From: Antarcticimicrobium sp040365005
Lineage (GTDB): Bacteria > Pseudomonadota > Alphaproteobacteria > Rhodobacterales > Rhodobacteraceae
NCBI RefSeq assembly: GCF_040365005.1
Contig: NZ_BAABWV010000005.1
Span: forward strand, 186,001 to 250,000
Direction: 5' to 3'
Length of the DNA: 64,000 bases
This document shows positions 52,051-59,813 of this stretch, piece by piece (the first letter of the stretch is position 1; each line of letters opens with the position of its first letter). Under the pieces are notes generated by a model, which did no database searches, had not been told where the DNA came from, and saw only the letters and a program-made list of their open reading frames with translations. Both the position numbers and the translations under genes were made by a program.

Positions 52051-53631
52051 ATGGCGACGATTGATGGAACGACAGGGACGGATGTCCTGATCGGAACGCC
52101 GGGGGATGATCTGTTCCGGACCGAGGGCACGGATGTGACGGGGGAGGCTGACATTCTCAGCGGCCTCGATGGTGCCGATACATATGCCGCCTCGGGCGGG
52201 ACCTACCGGTCCTACGTGATCGACGATCGGGGGACCGACGGCGCCCGGGATGCGATCGTCGGGGCAGGGGCAATGTATCATTCGGCGAGCCTGGGGTTCC
52301 AGCAATGGGCCACTGCCGCGCAGGTCGGCGACGACCTGGTCATCCACCTGCCACACCGCCCCTATCGGTTTCACAAGCCGGCGCTGCCGTCCTACGACTT
52401 CACGATCGTCGATCACTATGCCGGCACCGGGGTCGAAACGCTTGAGGCTGGGGACGTGGTGTTCCGCCTGGCCACCGGTGACATCGGGTCCGCGCGGGCC
52501 GATATCATGGCGGGCGGGGTCGCCGGGGATGTTCTGCGGGCCCGGGGCGGTGACGATTTCGTCTTTGGCAATGGCGGTGATGACCAACTGCGGACGAATG
52601 CCGGCGACGACGTGGCCTTTGGCGGGGGCGGCGTGGATTGGATGTCGCTCGGCAGCGGGGATGACATCGGCTATGGCGGTCGTCGAGGCGACACGCTCTT
52701 TGGGCGGGCCGGCAACGACTGGATCTACGGCGAGGCGGGCAAGGACGTGCTGCAAGGCGGCAGCGGCAACGATTTTCTGACCGGCGGGCAGGGCAAGGAC
52801 CGGCTTGGCGGCGGCAGGGGCGACGACAGGTTGGACGGCGGGACCGGAGATGACGTGTTGCGCGGCCGGGCCGGGGCGGACACATATGTGATCACGGTCG
52901 ATGGCACGGCGGGGGATGCAGGCCACGACCGGATCATCGAGGGCGGCACGGCGGGGAGTTGGCTGGCCCATGACGTGATTGACCTGAGGGGGCTCTACGG
53001 CCCGTCGGGACTGCCGGTCAGCGACACCTTCGCCGCCCTGCGCTTTACCCGGAGCGGGGATGACATGGTGATGGAGGTGGGGACGGGCGCGCATCTCACC
53101 GTCGTCGGAATGCTCGATGCGGGTCGGCATGATTTGGCCTTCGTCGAGGAACTTTCGATCAACGGGGCCTACTGGGCGCCGATGACCTTCATGTTTCTCG
53201 ACGGGGCGGTCACCGATATCGGGGATGACCGGTCCATCTTCCTGACCTACGGCGCCAAGATGAACGAGATCCTGTTCGGCGGGGCCGGCGACGACCAGAT
53301 TTTCGGCGGAACCGGCACGAACTTCATCTGGACCGGCGGCGGTCGCGACGTCCTGATTTACAAGGTGGGCGACGGCGAAAGCCTTGAGGGCCTTGGCGGG
53401 GCGGTGTCGCGCGACATCGTGGAGGATTTCGACGTCACCCGGGACAGGCTGGATTTCACCGAGGTTGCCAAGGACATCGGCGCAGGTTTTGCCGATCTGG
53501 TGATCGGCTCGGATACGGAGGGCGATGCCACGATCTATCTCGACACCGGGAACTGGGAGGTCGCCGACATCTCCATCGAATTGCGCGGTGTGGCGGCGGG
53601 CGAGGTGACTGCGGATCTGTTCCTGTTCTGA
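52051..53631 (+). CDS. RTX-type calcium-binding repeat protein (type I secretion substrate)
   Basis: The 526-aa protein has glycine/aspartate nonapeptide repeats (GGxGxDxLx) in two blocks: residues about 153-281 (for example GGSGNDFLTGGQGKDRL, GGTGDDVLRGRAGAD) and a shorter one near 408-440 (GGAGDDQIFGGTG). Such repeats bind Ca2+ and form a parallel beta-roll after export. There is no Sec signal peptide, as expected for type I secretion; the start MATIDGTTGTDVLIGTPGDD is itself repeat-like. The C-terminal part ends DLFLF, a hydrophobic end typical of type I signals. No TolC/HlyBD exporter or enzymatic domain is adjacent, so its role outside the cell (adhesion, matrix) is open. Confidence 0.9.
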   Translation: MATIDGTTGTDVLIGTPGDDLFRTEGTDVTGEADILSGLDGADTYAASGGTYRSYVIDDRGTDGARDAIVGAGAMYHSASLGFQQWATAAQVGDDLVIHLPHRPYRFHKPALPSYDFTIVDHYAGTGVETLEAGDVVFRLATGDIGSARADIMAGGVAGDVLRARGGDDFVFGNGGDDQLRTNAGDDVAFGGGGVDWMSLGSGDDIGYGGRRGDTLFGRAGNDWIYGEAGKDVLQGGSGNDFLTGGQGKDRLGGGRGDDRLDGGTGDDVLRGRAGADTYVITVDGTAGDAGHDRIIEGGTAGSWLAHDVIDLRGLYGPSGLPVSDTFAALRFTRSGDDMVMEVGTGAHLTVVGMLDAGRHDLAFVEELSINGAYWAPMTFMFLDGAVTDIGDDRSIFLTYGAKMNEILFGGAGDDQIFGGTGTNFIWTGGGRDVLIYKVGDGESLEGLGGAVSRDIVEDFDVTRDRLDFTEVAKDIGAGFADLVIGSDTEGDATIYLDTGNWEVADISIELRGVAAGEVTADLFLF

Positions 53632-53641
53632 GACGGGGCGT

Positions 53642-54577
53642 TCAGCAGAAATCGGGGAAGTGTTTCTTCCGCTTGGCATCGAGGTGCAACGCGCAGCGGT
53701 GCAGCAGGCCCTCGGCCTTCAGCGCGCCGCGCAGGGCGGGGGTGTCGGCGCACATCTCGTCGTAAAAGCTGCGCAGCCCGGCCTCGCCCTCGGCTGTCTC
53801 GATCTCGCTCAGGACCTCGTGCAGGGTCAGCCCGCCCTTGTCGCGCGGCCGGGCCGGGGCAAGCTCGGCGCGGTATGACCCATGCGCCAGCCGATAGCGA
53901 TAGGTGGAGATCCAGTCCTCCCAGCTCTTGGCGTGGCAATGCAGCAGCAGGGTTTCGGGCATTTCCCGTTCGCCGGGGTTCATCTGGTCGACCTGAAAGA
54001 CATTGTGGATCTTGACCACCAATGGATCCTGCCCGGTGCGCACGAACAGCTTTCCGGCCAGATGGCTGAGAAAGCCCCCCTTCACATGGGCGCCGAAGCG
54101 GGGGTAGAGGCGCGCGACGGTGGCGGCGCGGGTGGGACCGGGGGGGATGAACCCCTTGAACAGGGTGCCGTCGCCGGCCAGGGCCTCGACCGGGCGGATA
54201 CGGGCGCAGATCACCTCGGCCGGCAGGTCGGCAAGACGCTCAGCCATGGGCCTGTCGGGCCAGAGGAATTCATCGACATCGATATGGATCAGCCAGTCCA
54301 CCTCGTCGCCCTTGCGGTGATAGGTGTCGGTGGCGTTGGCGGTCTGCCGGGCTTGGTGTTTGGCGGGGCGCTTGATGCCCAGTCGGCGCCAATGGGCGTC
54401 ATCGCAGGTAAAGACGCGGATCTTCGGATGCGCCTTGAGCGCGGCCTGTGCCTCGGGGTTGGGGGCATCGAGAAACAGGAACACCCGATGCGCACCGAGG
54501 TCGAGATGATGCGCGGCGAACCCGAGGATGTCGCGCGCCGGGGCCTTGATGGTGGCGACAAGTCCCCAGGTTGTCAT
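53642..54577 (-). CDS. Glycosyltransferase family 2-like protein (second of pair)
   Basis: The 311-aa protein belongs to the Glyco_tranf_2_4 type: it starts TTWGLVATIKAPARDILGFAAHHLDLGAHRVFLFLD, with the key acid motif HIDVDEFL (DxD) for donor-metal binding, and CDDAHW before it. LLLHCHAKSWEDWISTYR lies in the acceptor part. It overlaps the next minus-strand gene by 4 bp and is 10 bp from the convergent RTX gene. The upstream copy has the same architecture, so the two arose by duplication. Substrate unknown; surface glycan synthesis is the most likely context. Confidence 0.8.
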   Translation of the reverse strand: MTTWGLVATIKAPARDILGFAAHHLDLGAHRVFLFLDAPNPEAQAALKAHPKIRVFTCDDAHWRRLGIKRPAKHQARQTANATDTYHRKGDEVDWLIHIDVDEFLWPDRPMAERLADLPAEVICARIRPVEALAGDGTLFKGFIPPGPTRAATVARLYPRFGAHVKGGFLSHLAGKLFVRTGQDPLVVKIHNVFQVDQMNPGEREMPETLLLHCHAKSWEDWISTYRYRLAHGSYRAELAPARPRDKGGLTLHEVLSEIETAEGEAGLRSFYDEMCADTPALRGALKAEGLLHRCALHLDAKRKKHFPDFC

Positions 54578-55584
54578 GCGTCGCGCTCCCCCTTCGGAAT
54601 ATCCCCGAACCAGCGCGCGACCTTTTCGTCGAGGTCGAGGCGCGCCGTGAGCAGCATATCATGCGCCGCCAGCCGGTCCAGCAGGCGTGGCGAGGCGGCG
54701 TTCAACTCGTCGTAAAAACGCCGCAGGCCGATCTCTCCCTCGGTCTCGATGACAAGGTCGAGAACATCCCGCAACCGCATACGGTCGCGCAGCTTTTCCC
54801 GATAGGATCCCTTGTCCATCCGGAACGCCAGATGGCGTCTGAACTTTTCCCAACCGGGGGCGTGGGCATGGCCGACGTGGACCCCTTCCAGCATCTCGCA
54901 GTTGGAGAGAAGCGTTCCTTTGTGCAGGACGCCGTGAATGCCCAGCCGAATGCCGGGCAGCCGGGTGCGGGTGATGTTCTTGCCGCCGGTATAGCCGAGG
55001 AACCCCTCGGGCACATAGGCGCCGAACTCGGGATAGATGTCGGTCAGTTCCCGCTTGGTCAGGCAGCGTTCCCGGCGGGTCAGCTTGAAATGCGCCGGCC
55101 CTGACCAGGGATCGGGTTGCGCCAGCAACTCGGCCGGGCGGGCGCGGGCATAGGCGGCGTCGGCGGAGACCCCGGCCAGGAGCTCGGCCATGGGGCGCGG
55201 GGCAAGAAGGAATTCGTCGACGTCGATATGGGCCAGCCAATGCAGGTCGGATTGGCGATAGCACCGCGACGCGTTGTAGACCTGCCGCAATTGGTGGGTG
55301 CGGCGCGCCCGTTCGGGGCGGCCCTGCCAATAGGCGTCATCGCATTCGGTCAGGCGCACCGCCGGGAAGGGCGCGAAAAACGCCATCACCGCCGGATCGG
55401 GCTGGTCGAGAAAGACATGGATCTCGGCCGCCCCCAGATCGAGGTGGTAGGCGGCGAAACGGGCGATGTCGCGCAGCGGCGCCTTGATGGTCGAGACGGT
55501 GCCCCAGCGGAGTTTTCCCGGGTCGCGCTCCACCCGGTCCGGCGGGACCGGCAGATGCAGGCGGGGCGCTGCGGGGGCCGGCAC
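54574..55584 (-). CDS. Glycosyltransferase family 2-like protein (first of pair)
   Basis: This 336-aa paralogue of the previous gene has a 25-residue Pro-rich N-terminus, then KLRWGTVSTIKAPLRDIARFAAYHLDLGA, ECDDAYW and AHIDVDEFLLAPRPMAELLAG (DxD in HIDVDEFL). GVHVGHAHAPGWEKFRRHLAFR matches the acceptor part of the other copy. It lies 3 bp after prfC in the same direction and overlaps the second copy (ATGA), giving prfC-GT-GT. Different loop lengths suggest different acceptors. Confidence 0.8.
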   Translation of the reverse strand: MPAPAAPRLHLPVPPDRVERDPGKLRWGTVSTIKAPLRDIARFAAYHLDLGAAEIHVFLDQPDPAVMAFFAPFPAVRLTECDDAYWQGRPERARRTHQLRQVYNASRCYRQSDLHWLAHIDVDEFLLAPRPMAELLAGVSADAAYARARPAELLAQPDPWSGPAHFKLTRRERCLTKRELTDIYPEFGAYVPEGFLGYTGGKNITRTRLPGIRLGIHGVLHKGTLLSNCEMLEGVHVGHAHAPGWEKFRRHLAFRMDKGSYREKLRDRMRLRDVLDLVIETEGEIGLRRFYDELNAASPRLLDRLAAHDMLLTARLDLDEKVARWFGDIPKGERDA

Positions 55585-55587
55585 CGG

Positions 55588-57195
55588 CTACACCATCATT
55601 TCCTTGGTGGCGCTGAGCGTCAGGTCGGGGTGGTCGCGTTCGATCCGGTCGATGTCCCATTGCAGCCGGGTCAGATAGACGATGTCGCCGTCGTGGTCAT
55701 GCGCGATATGCTGCTTGTTGGCATTCACGAACTTGTCGATGGCCTGCTTGTCGCCGCTGACCCAGCGGGCCGAGGTGAACTGGCTGGGTTCGAACCGTAC
55801 CGGCAGGCCGTATTCCATCTCGATCCGGCTGGCCAGAACCTCGAACTGCAGCGCGCCCACGACACCGACGATGAAGCCCGAGCCGATCGAAGGTTTGAAC
55901 ACCTTGGCGGCGCCCTCCTCGGCGAATTGCATCAGCGCCTTTTCCAGGTGCTTGGCCTTCATCGGGTCGCCCGCGCGCACGGTCTGCAGCAGTTCCGGGG
56001 CGAAGGAGGGGATGCCGGTCACGCGGATCTGTTCTCCCTCGGTCAGGGTGTCGCCGATGCGCAACTGGCCGTGGTTGGGAATGCCGATGATGTCGCCGGC
56101 CCAGGCCTCTTCCGCCAGTTCCCGGTCGGAGGCGAGGAACAGCACCGGGTTGGAGACCGCCATCGGCTTTTTCGACCGTACGTGCAAAAGCTTCATGCCG
56201 CGTTTGAAATGCCCCGAGGCGAGGCGGACAAAGGCGACCCGGTCGCGGTGCTTGGGGTCCATGTTCGCCTGCACCTTGAAGACAAAGCCGGCGACCTTGG
56301 TTTCCTCTGGAAGGATCTCGCGCGGGCTGGCCTTTTGCGGTTGCGGCTCCGGGCCATAGGTGCCGATGCCGTCCATCAGTTCCTTGACCCCGAAGGAGTT
56401 GATCGCCGAGCCGAACCAGATCGGCGTCATGTGCCCCTCTAGCACTGACTGCGGGTCGAGCGCGGGCAGCAGTTCGCGCGCCATCTCGATCTCTTCCTTG
56501 AGTTGATCCAACAGGTGCGCAGGCACGTGTTCGGCCAGTTTCGGATCGTCGAGCCCGTTTATCTCGATGCTTTCCGCCACCTTGTTGCGGTCCGCGCGGT
56601 CCATCAGTTCCAGCCGGTCGCGCAGCAGGTCGTAACAGCCCATGAAATCGCGCCCGACGCCGATCGGCCAGCTTGCCGGGGTCACGTCGATGGCCAGATT
56701 TTCCTGGATCTCGTCGATGATGTCGAAGGTGTCGCGGCTCTCGCGGTCCATCTTGTTGCAGAAGGTCAGGATCGGCAGGTCACGCAACCGGCAGACCTCA
56801 AACAGTTTCTGCGTCTGGCTTTCCACCCCCTTGGCGCCGTCGATCACCATCACCGCGGCGTCGACAGCCGTCAGCGTGCGATAGGTGTCCTCGGAAAAGT
56901 CCGAGTGGCCGGGCGTGTCCACGAGGTTGAAGCGGAAGGTCTTGAAATCGAACGACATCGCCGAGGCCGAGACCGAAATCCCGCGGTCCTTTTCCATCTG
57001 CATGAAGTCCGACCGCGTGCGCCGCGCCTCGCCCTTGGCGCGGACCTGGCCGGCCATCTGGATGGCGCCGCCGTAGAGCAGAAACTTCTCCGTCAGGGTC
57101 GTCTTGCCCGCATCCGGGTGCGAGATGATCGCAAAGGTGCGGCGCCGCGCGATCTCGGGCGGCAGGGCGGGGCGGTTTGAGGCGGAGTCCAGCAT
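55588..57195 (-). CDS. prfC: Peptide chain release factor 3
   Basis: RF3 is the translational GTPase that frees RF1/RF2 from the ribosome after termination. The 535-aa protein has G1 SHPDAGKTTLTE, G2 around DRGISVSASAM, G3 DTPGHSDFSEDTYR, G4 FCNKMDRESRDTFD, and the RF3 C-terminal domains (GVVGALQFEVLASRIEMEYGLPVRFE). ATG 57195 (MLDSASNRPALPPEIARR) gives the family length; further upstream the frame is open to 57327 but covers the divergent promoter. It is followed by the two glycosyltransferases. Confidence 0.96.
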   Translation of the reverse strand: MLDSASNRPALPPEIARRRTFAIISHPDAGKTTLTEKFLLYGGAIQMAGQVRAKGEARRTRSDFMQMEKDRGISVSASAMSFDFKTFRFNLVDTPGHSDFSEDTYRTLTAVDAAVMVIDGAKGVESQTQKLFEVCRLRDLPILTFCNKMDRESRDTFDIIDEIQENLAIDVTPASWPIGVGRDFMGCYDLLRDRLELMDRADRNKVAESIEINGLDDPKLAEHVPAHLLDQLKEEIEMARELLPALDPQSVLEGHMTPIWFGSAINSFGVKELMDGIGTYGPEPQPQKASPREILPEETKVAGFVFKVQANMDPKHRDRVAFVRLASGHFKRGMKLLHVRSKKPMAVSNPVLFLASDRELAEEAWAGDIIGIPNHGQLRIGDTLTEGEQIRVTGIPSFAPELLQTVRAGDPMKAKHLEKALMQFAEEGAAKVFKPSIGSGFIVGVVGALQFEVLASRIEMEYGLPVRFEPSQFTSARWVSGDKQAIDKFVNANKQHIAHDHDGDIVYLTRLQWDIDRIERDHPDLTLSATKEMMV

Positions 57196-57321
57196 GAGCG
57201 CGCGTATAGGTAAGGATTGCGGGGGAGGCAAGAAAATCAAAGCAAACAGACGCGGTTGCTCTGGTTTGACCGGGGGGTGGCAGTTCTGGCTTGGTCGAAT
57301 CGGCTGAGCATGAGAGGATGT

Positions 57322-57336
57322 GAACATATAGTGAAC
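57322..57336 (+). promoter_or_regulatory. LexA-type SOS box overlapping the SnoaL-like gene promoter
   Basis: GAAC-ATATAGT-GAAC is an exact match to the alphaproteobacterial LexA box GTTC-N7-GTTC read on the other strand. TATAGT inside it (57327-57332) fits a -10 element, with a weak -35 CTGAGC 17 bp upstream. The box ends 14 bp before the ATG at 57351. Confidence 0.7.
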
Positions 57337-57350
57337 AACTGGAGGGTGTC

Positions 57351-57710
57351 ATGGAACTGAAAGCGATTGCCGAGGAACTGGTCGCCGGCTGCCGCGAGGG
57401 GCGGGCGCGGGAGAACCTGGAACGGCTCTATGCGCCCGGTGCGGTCTCGGTCGAGGCGGCGGACATGGGCAACGGGCGCGAGGTCGCGGGATTGGACGCG
57501 ATTCGCGGCAAGCACGACTGGTGGGAGGGCGCCATGGAGGTGCTGGACGCCGAGGTGATCGGGCCGATGATGCATGGCGACGACCGCTTCGCGGTCATCT
57601 TCCGCATGAAGGCCAAGGAGAAGGCCAGCGGCGAGATTTCGGACATGCAGGAGGTGGCGGTCTACTCGGTCGCCGACGGCAAGATCGTGCGCGAGGAGTT
57701 CTATTACTGA
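57351..57710 (+). CDS. SnoaL-like (NTF2 fold) protein, predicted SOS-controlled
   Basis: The 119-aa protein is of the NTF2/SnoaL cone-shaped fold: an N-terminal helix (MELKAIAEELVAGCREGRARENLERLYAPGAVSVE), then the strands GREVAGLDAIRGKHDWW and FAVIFRMKAKEKASGEISDMQEVAVYSVADGKIVREEFYY (ending EEFYY). GGAGGG precedes ATG 57351. Members bind small hydrophobic ligands or are enzymes; no catalytic residue can be assigned. A LexA-type box overlapping its promoter suggests induction by DNA damage, which is not a usual property of SnoaL-like proteins. Confidence 0.82.
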   Translation: MELKAIAEELVAGCREGRARENLERLYAPGAVSVEAADMGNGREVAGLDAIRGKHDWWEGAMEVLDAEVIGPMMHGDDRFAVIFRMKAKEKASGEISDMQEVAVYSVADGKIVREEFYY

Positions 57711-57720
57711 ACCGGACGGC

Positions 57721-58734
57721 TCAGTGAAGCGAGGCGCGGCGCAGCAGCGCGATCGCGTCCGGGCGGTCGAGCAGTGCCTTTTGCACGTCGAACCCCCGGG
57801 CGCCGTGCCGGTCATGGCCGGGCAGCACGCTACCGATCCTGTCCAGCAGGTCGTCGGGCAGGGCCGGGCGGGTGCGCGGATCGACCAACATTGATTCGGC
57901 GGCGATCCCCTCGGCGTAGATGATGTGGTGGCGGTCGAACAGGATCTGGAAATAATCCACGTACCCACCTTGCAGCACGAAGATGGACTCTCCGTTGACC
58001 AGGTGGCGCGCCTTGACCAGCAGGTCGGGCCGGCCGGCCCCGATCATGTCACTGCGCTGATAGACGAACAGGCGATGCTCGGGGCTGACCACCAGGTCGC
58101 CTTCGTTGCTGAGGGTGCCTGCGGTGATGACGATGGGGGCAAAGGCCCCGGCGGCGCGCACGGTGCTGTGTCCGATCCAGCGGATCTCCTGCGCGCCATC
58201 GTCGCGGGTCAGCACCCGGTCGCCGACCTTGAGCGCCTCGATCGGCACCTGTGCGCCGGTCGCCATGGTGATCCGGGTGCCGCGCGAGAACGAGACGCAG
58301 GCGACCTCGGCGAACTTGCGGCGGGCGCTGTCACGCTCGGCCCCGACCAGGCGATAGCCGATCTTCGGCTCGAAGCGGGCCAGCGGCATCACGTAGGTGT
58401 CGGCGACAAGGCCCTCGCTGTCGGTCTCGACCAGGATCAGCGCCTCGGCGGTGCCGGCGTCCGGCGTCATGAATTGCAGCGCGCAGTCGAGATGCAGGGT
58501 GGCACCGGGGCGGCCCAACTCGCTGCTGTCGTCAACGCGAAAGCTGCCGTCGCCAAGGGTGGCGAGGGCCAGCCGCTTTCGCGCGGCGCCGGGCTCCATC
58601 ATGTAGATGTCATCGAGGACCACCTCGTCCAGATGCGAGATCGCGTCGCCCAGATTGGCCCCGTCGCGCACCCGGAAATCGGTTGCGGGATAGGCCGGGA
58701 TCGACTGAACGGGGCTGTCGGTTGTTGTGGTCAC
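57721..58734 (-). CDS. Hint-domain (Hedgehog/intein) protein
   Basis: The 337-aa protein has an N-terminal ~140-residue domain of unknown type and a Hint module of the bacterial Hint_2 type. Hint motifs are VSFSRGTRITMATGAQVPIEALKVGDRVLT (block A) and LVVSPEHRLFVYQ (block B, with the His). Where most Hint modules have Cys directly before the F of block A, this protein has Ser148, with a Cys two residues before (C146-V-S-F-S-R-G-T). The end (DPRTRPALPDDLLDRIG) is a conserved non-Hint tail. No signal peptide or export genes are seen. Autoprocessing might run by an N-O shift, or be lost. Confidence 0.85.
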   Translation of the reverse strand: MTTTTDSPVQSIPAYPATDFRVRDGANLGDAISHLDEVVLDDIYMMEPGAARKRLALATLGDGSFRVDDSSELGRPGATLHLDCALQFMTPDAGTAEALILVETDSEGLVADTYVMPLARFEPKIGYRLVGAERDSARRKFAEVACVSFSRGTRITMATGAQVPIEALKVGDRVLTRDDGAQEIRWIGHSTVRAAGAFAPIVITAGTLSNEGDLVVSPEHRLFVYQRSDMIGAGRPDLLVKARHLVNGESIFVLQGGYVDYFQILFDRHHIIYAEGIAAESMLVDPRTRPALPDDLLDRIGSVLPGHDRHGARGFDVQKALLDRPDAIALLRRASLH

Positions 58735-58909
58735 TGTACCGGGTCTGTTACTGGATTGACTGCATATAGCGAGGGCCGTCAGGACCCACGGGCAAGAATT
58801 AGCCCGGGATTGTGGCGGTTCTGGGCCGATTCACGGGTGAAACACCGGCATTGTTCCGGCGACCGGCGCAAGGGCCGGGGGTCGACACCGGCAAAGGAGA
58901 GACGGAAAC

Positions 58910-59689
58910 ATGGATCTTGGGATTGCGGGAAAGCGCGCGCTGGTTTGCGCCAGCAGCAAGGGGCTGGGGCTGGGCTGTGCCGAGGCGCTGGCCGGTGCCG
59001 GTGTGAACCTGGTGATGAACGCGCGCGGGGCCGAGGCGCTGGAGGCCAGCGCGCAGGCGATCCGCGATGCCCACGGGGTCGAGGTGGTGACCGTGGCCTG
59101 TGACGTGACCACGCCCGAGGGGCAGGCGGCGGTTCTCGAGGCGTCTGAGGGCGCCGACATCCTGGTCAACAACGCCGGTGGTCCGCCGCCGGGCATGTGG
59201 ACCGATTGGGAGCGCGAGGATTTCATCAAGGCGCTGGATTCCAACATGCTGACGCCGATCGCCTTCATCAAGGGGCTGGTGCCGGCAATGATGGAGCGCG
59301 GCTGGGGTCGGGTGGTCAACATCACCAGCCAGGCGGTGCGCGCGCCGATTCCGGTTCTGGGGCTGTCAAACGCGGCGCGGACCGGGCTGACCGGCTATGT
59401 CGCGGGCACGGCGCGACAGGTGGCGGGCAAGGGTGTAACGATCAACAACCTGCTGCCCGGTATCCATGCCACCGACCGCGCCGATGCGCTCGACGGCGGC
59501 GTGGCCAAGCAGCAGGGCATCAGCATCGAAGAGGCCCGCGCACAGCGCGCCTCGACGATCCCCGCCCAAAGGTATGGTACCCGGGAAGAGTTCGGCGCCG
59601 CCTGCGCCTTCCTGTGCTCGCAACATGCCGGGTTCATCGTCGGGCAGAACCTGTTGCTGGACGGCGGTGGTGTGAACCTGACCATGTGA
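58910..59689 (+). CDS. SDR-family oxidoreductase with non-canonical active site
   Basis: The 259-aa Rossmann-fold protein has VCASSKGLGLGCAEAL (nucleotide-binding), DVTTPE, ILVNNAGGPPPG and VVNITSQAV (Ser140). In place of YxxxK it has LGLSNAAR: aligning S-N-A-A to S-K-A-A puts Leu150 and Asn154 where Tyr and Lys are expected. The C-terminal part PAQRYGTREEFGAACAFLCS and GQNLLLDGGG is typical for FabG-like SDRs. This fits a known SDR subgroup that resembles beta-ketoacyl-ACP reductase without a perfect tetrad. Ordinary dehydrogenase chemistry is doubtful. AAAGGAGAG precedes ATG 58910. Confidence 0.85.
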   Translation: MDLGIAGKRALVCASSKGLGLGCAEALAGAGVNLVMNARGAEALEASAQAIRDAHGVEVVTVACDVTTPEGQAAVLEASEGADILVNNAGGPPPGMWTDWEREDFIKALDSNMLTPIAFIKGLVPAMMERGWGRVVNITSQAVRAPIPVLGLSNAARTGLTGYVAGTARQVAGKGVTINNLLPGIHATDRADALDGGVAKQQGISIEEARAQRASTIPAQRYGTREEFGAACAFLCSQHAGFIVGQNLLLDGGGVNLTM

Positions 59690-59729
59690 TCCCGAAATCG
59701 GGACGCGCCCCCCGATTGCAGGGGGCGCG
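59689..59729 (+). terminator. Tandem hairpins after the SDR gene
   Basis: TCCCGA-AA-TCGGGA (about 59690-59703) is followed by CGCGCCCCC (59704-59712) and GGGGGCGCG (59721-59729). The second has a 9-bp perfect stem. No T-run follows, so termination would be weak or factor-assisted. Confidence 0.5.
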
Positions 59730-59813
59730 GTGCCCGGCCTTGTCCCCGGGGGCGGGGGTTGCTATCTCCTGCTCTGCCCGATGGTTTTCCTCGGGAATTG
59801 CAGCGAGGCCCCC

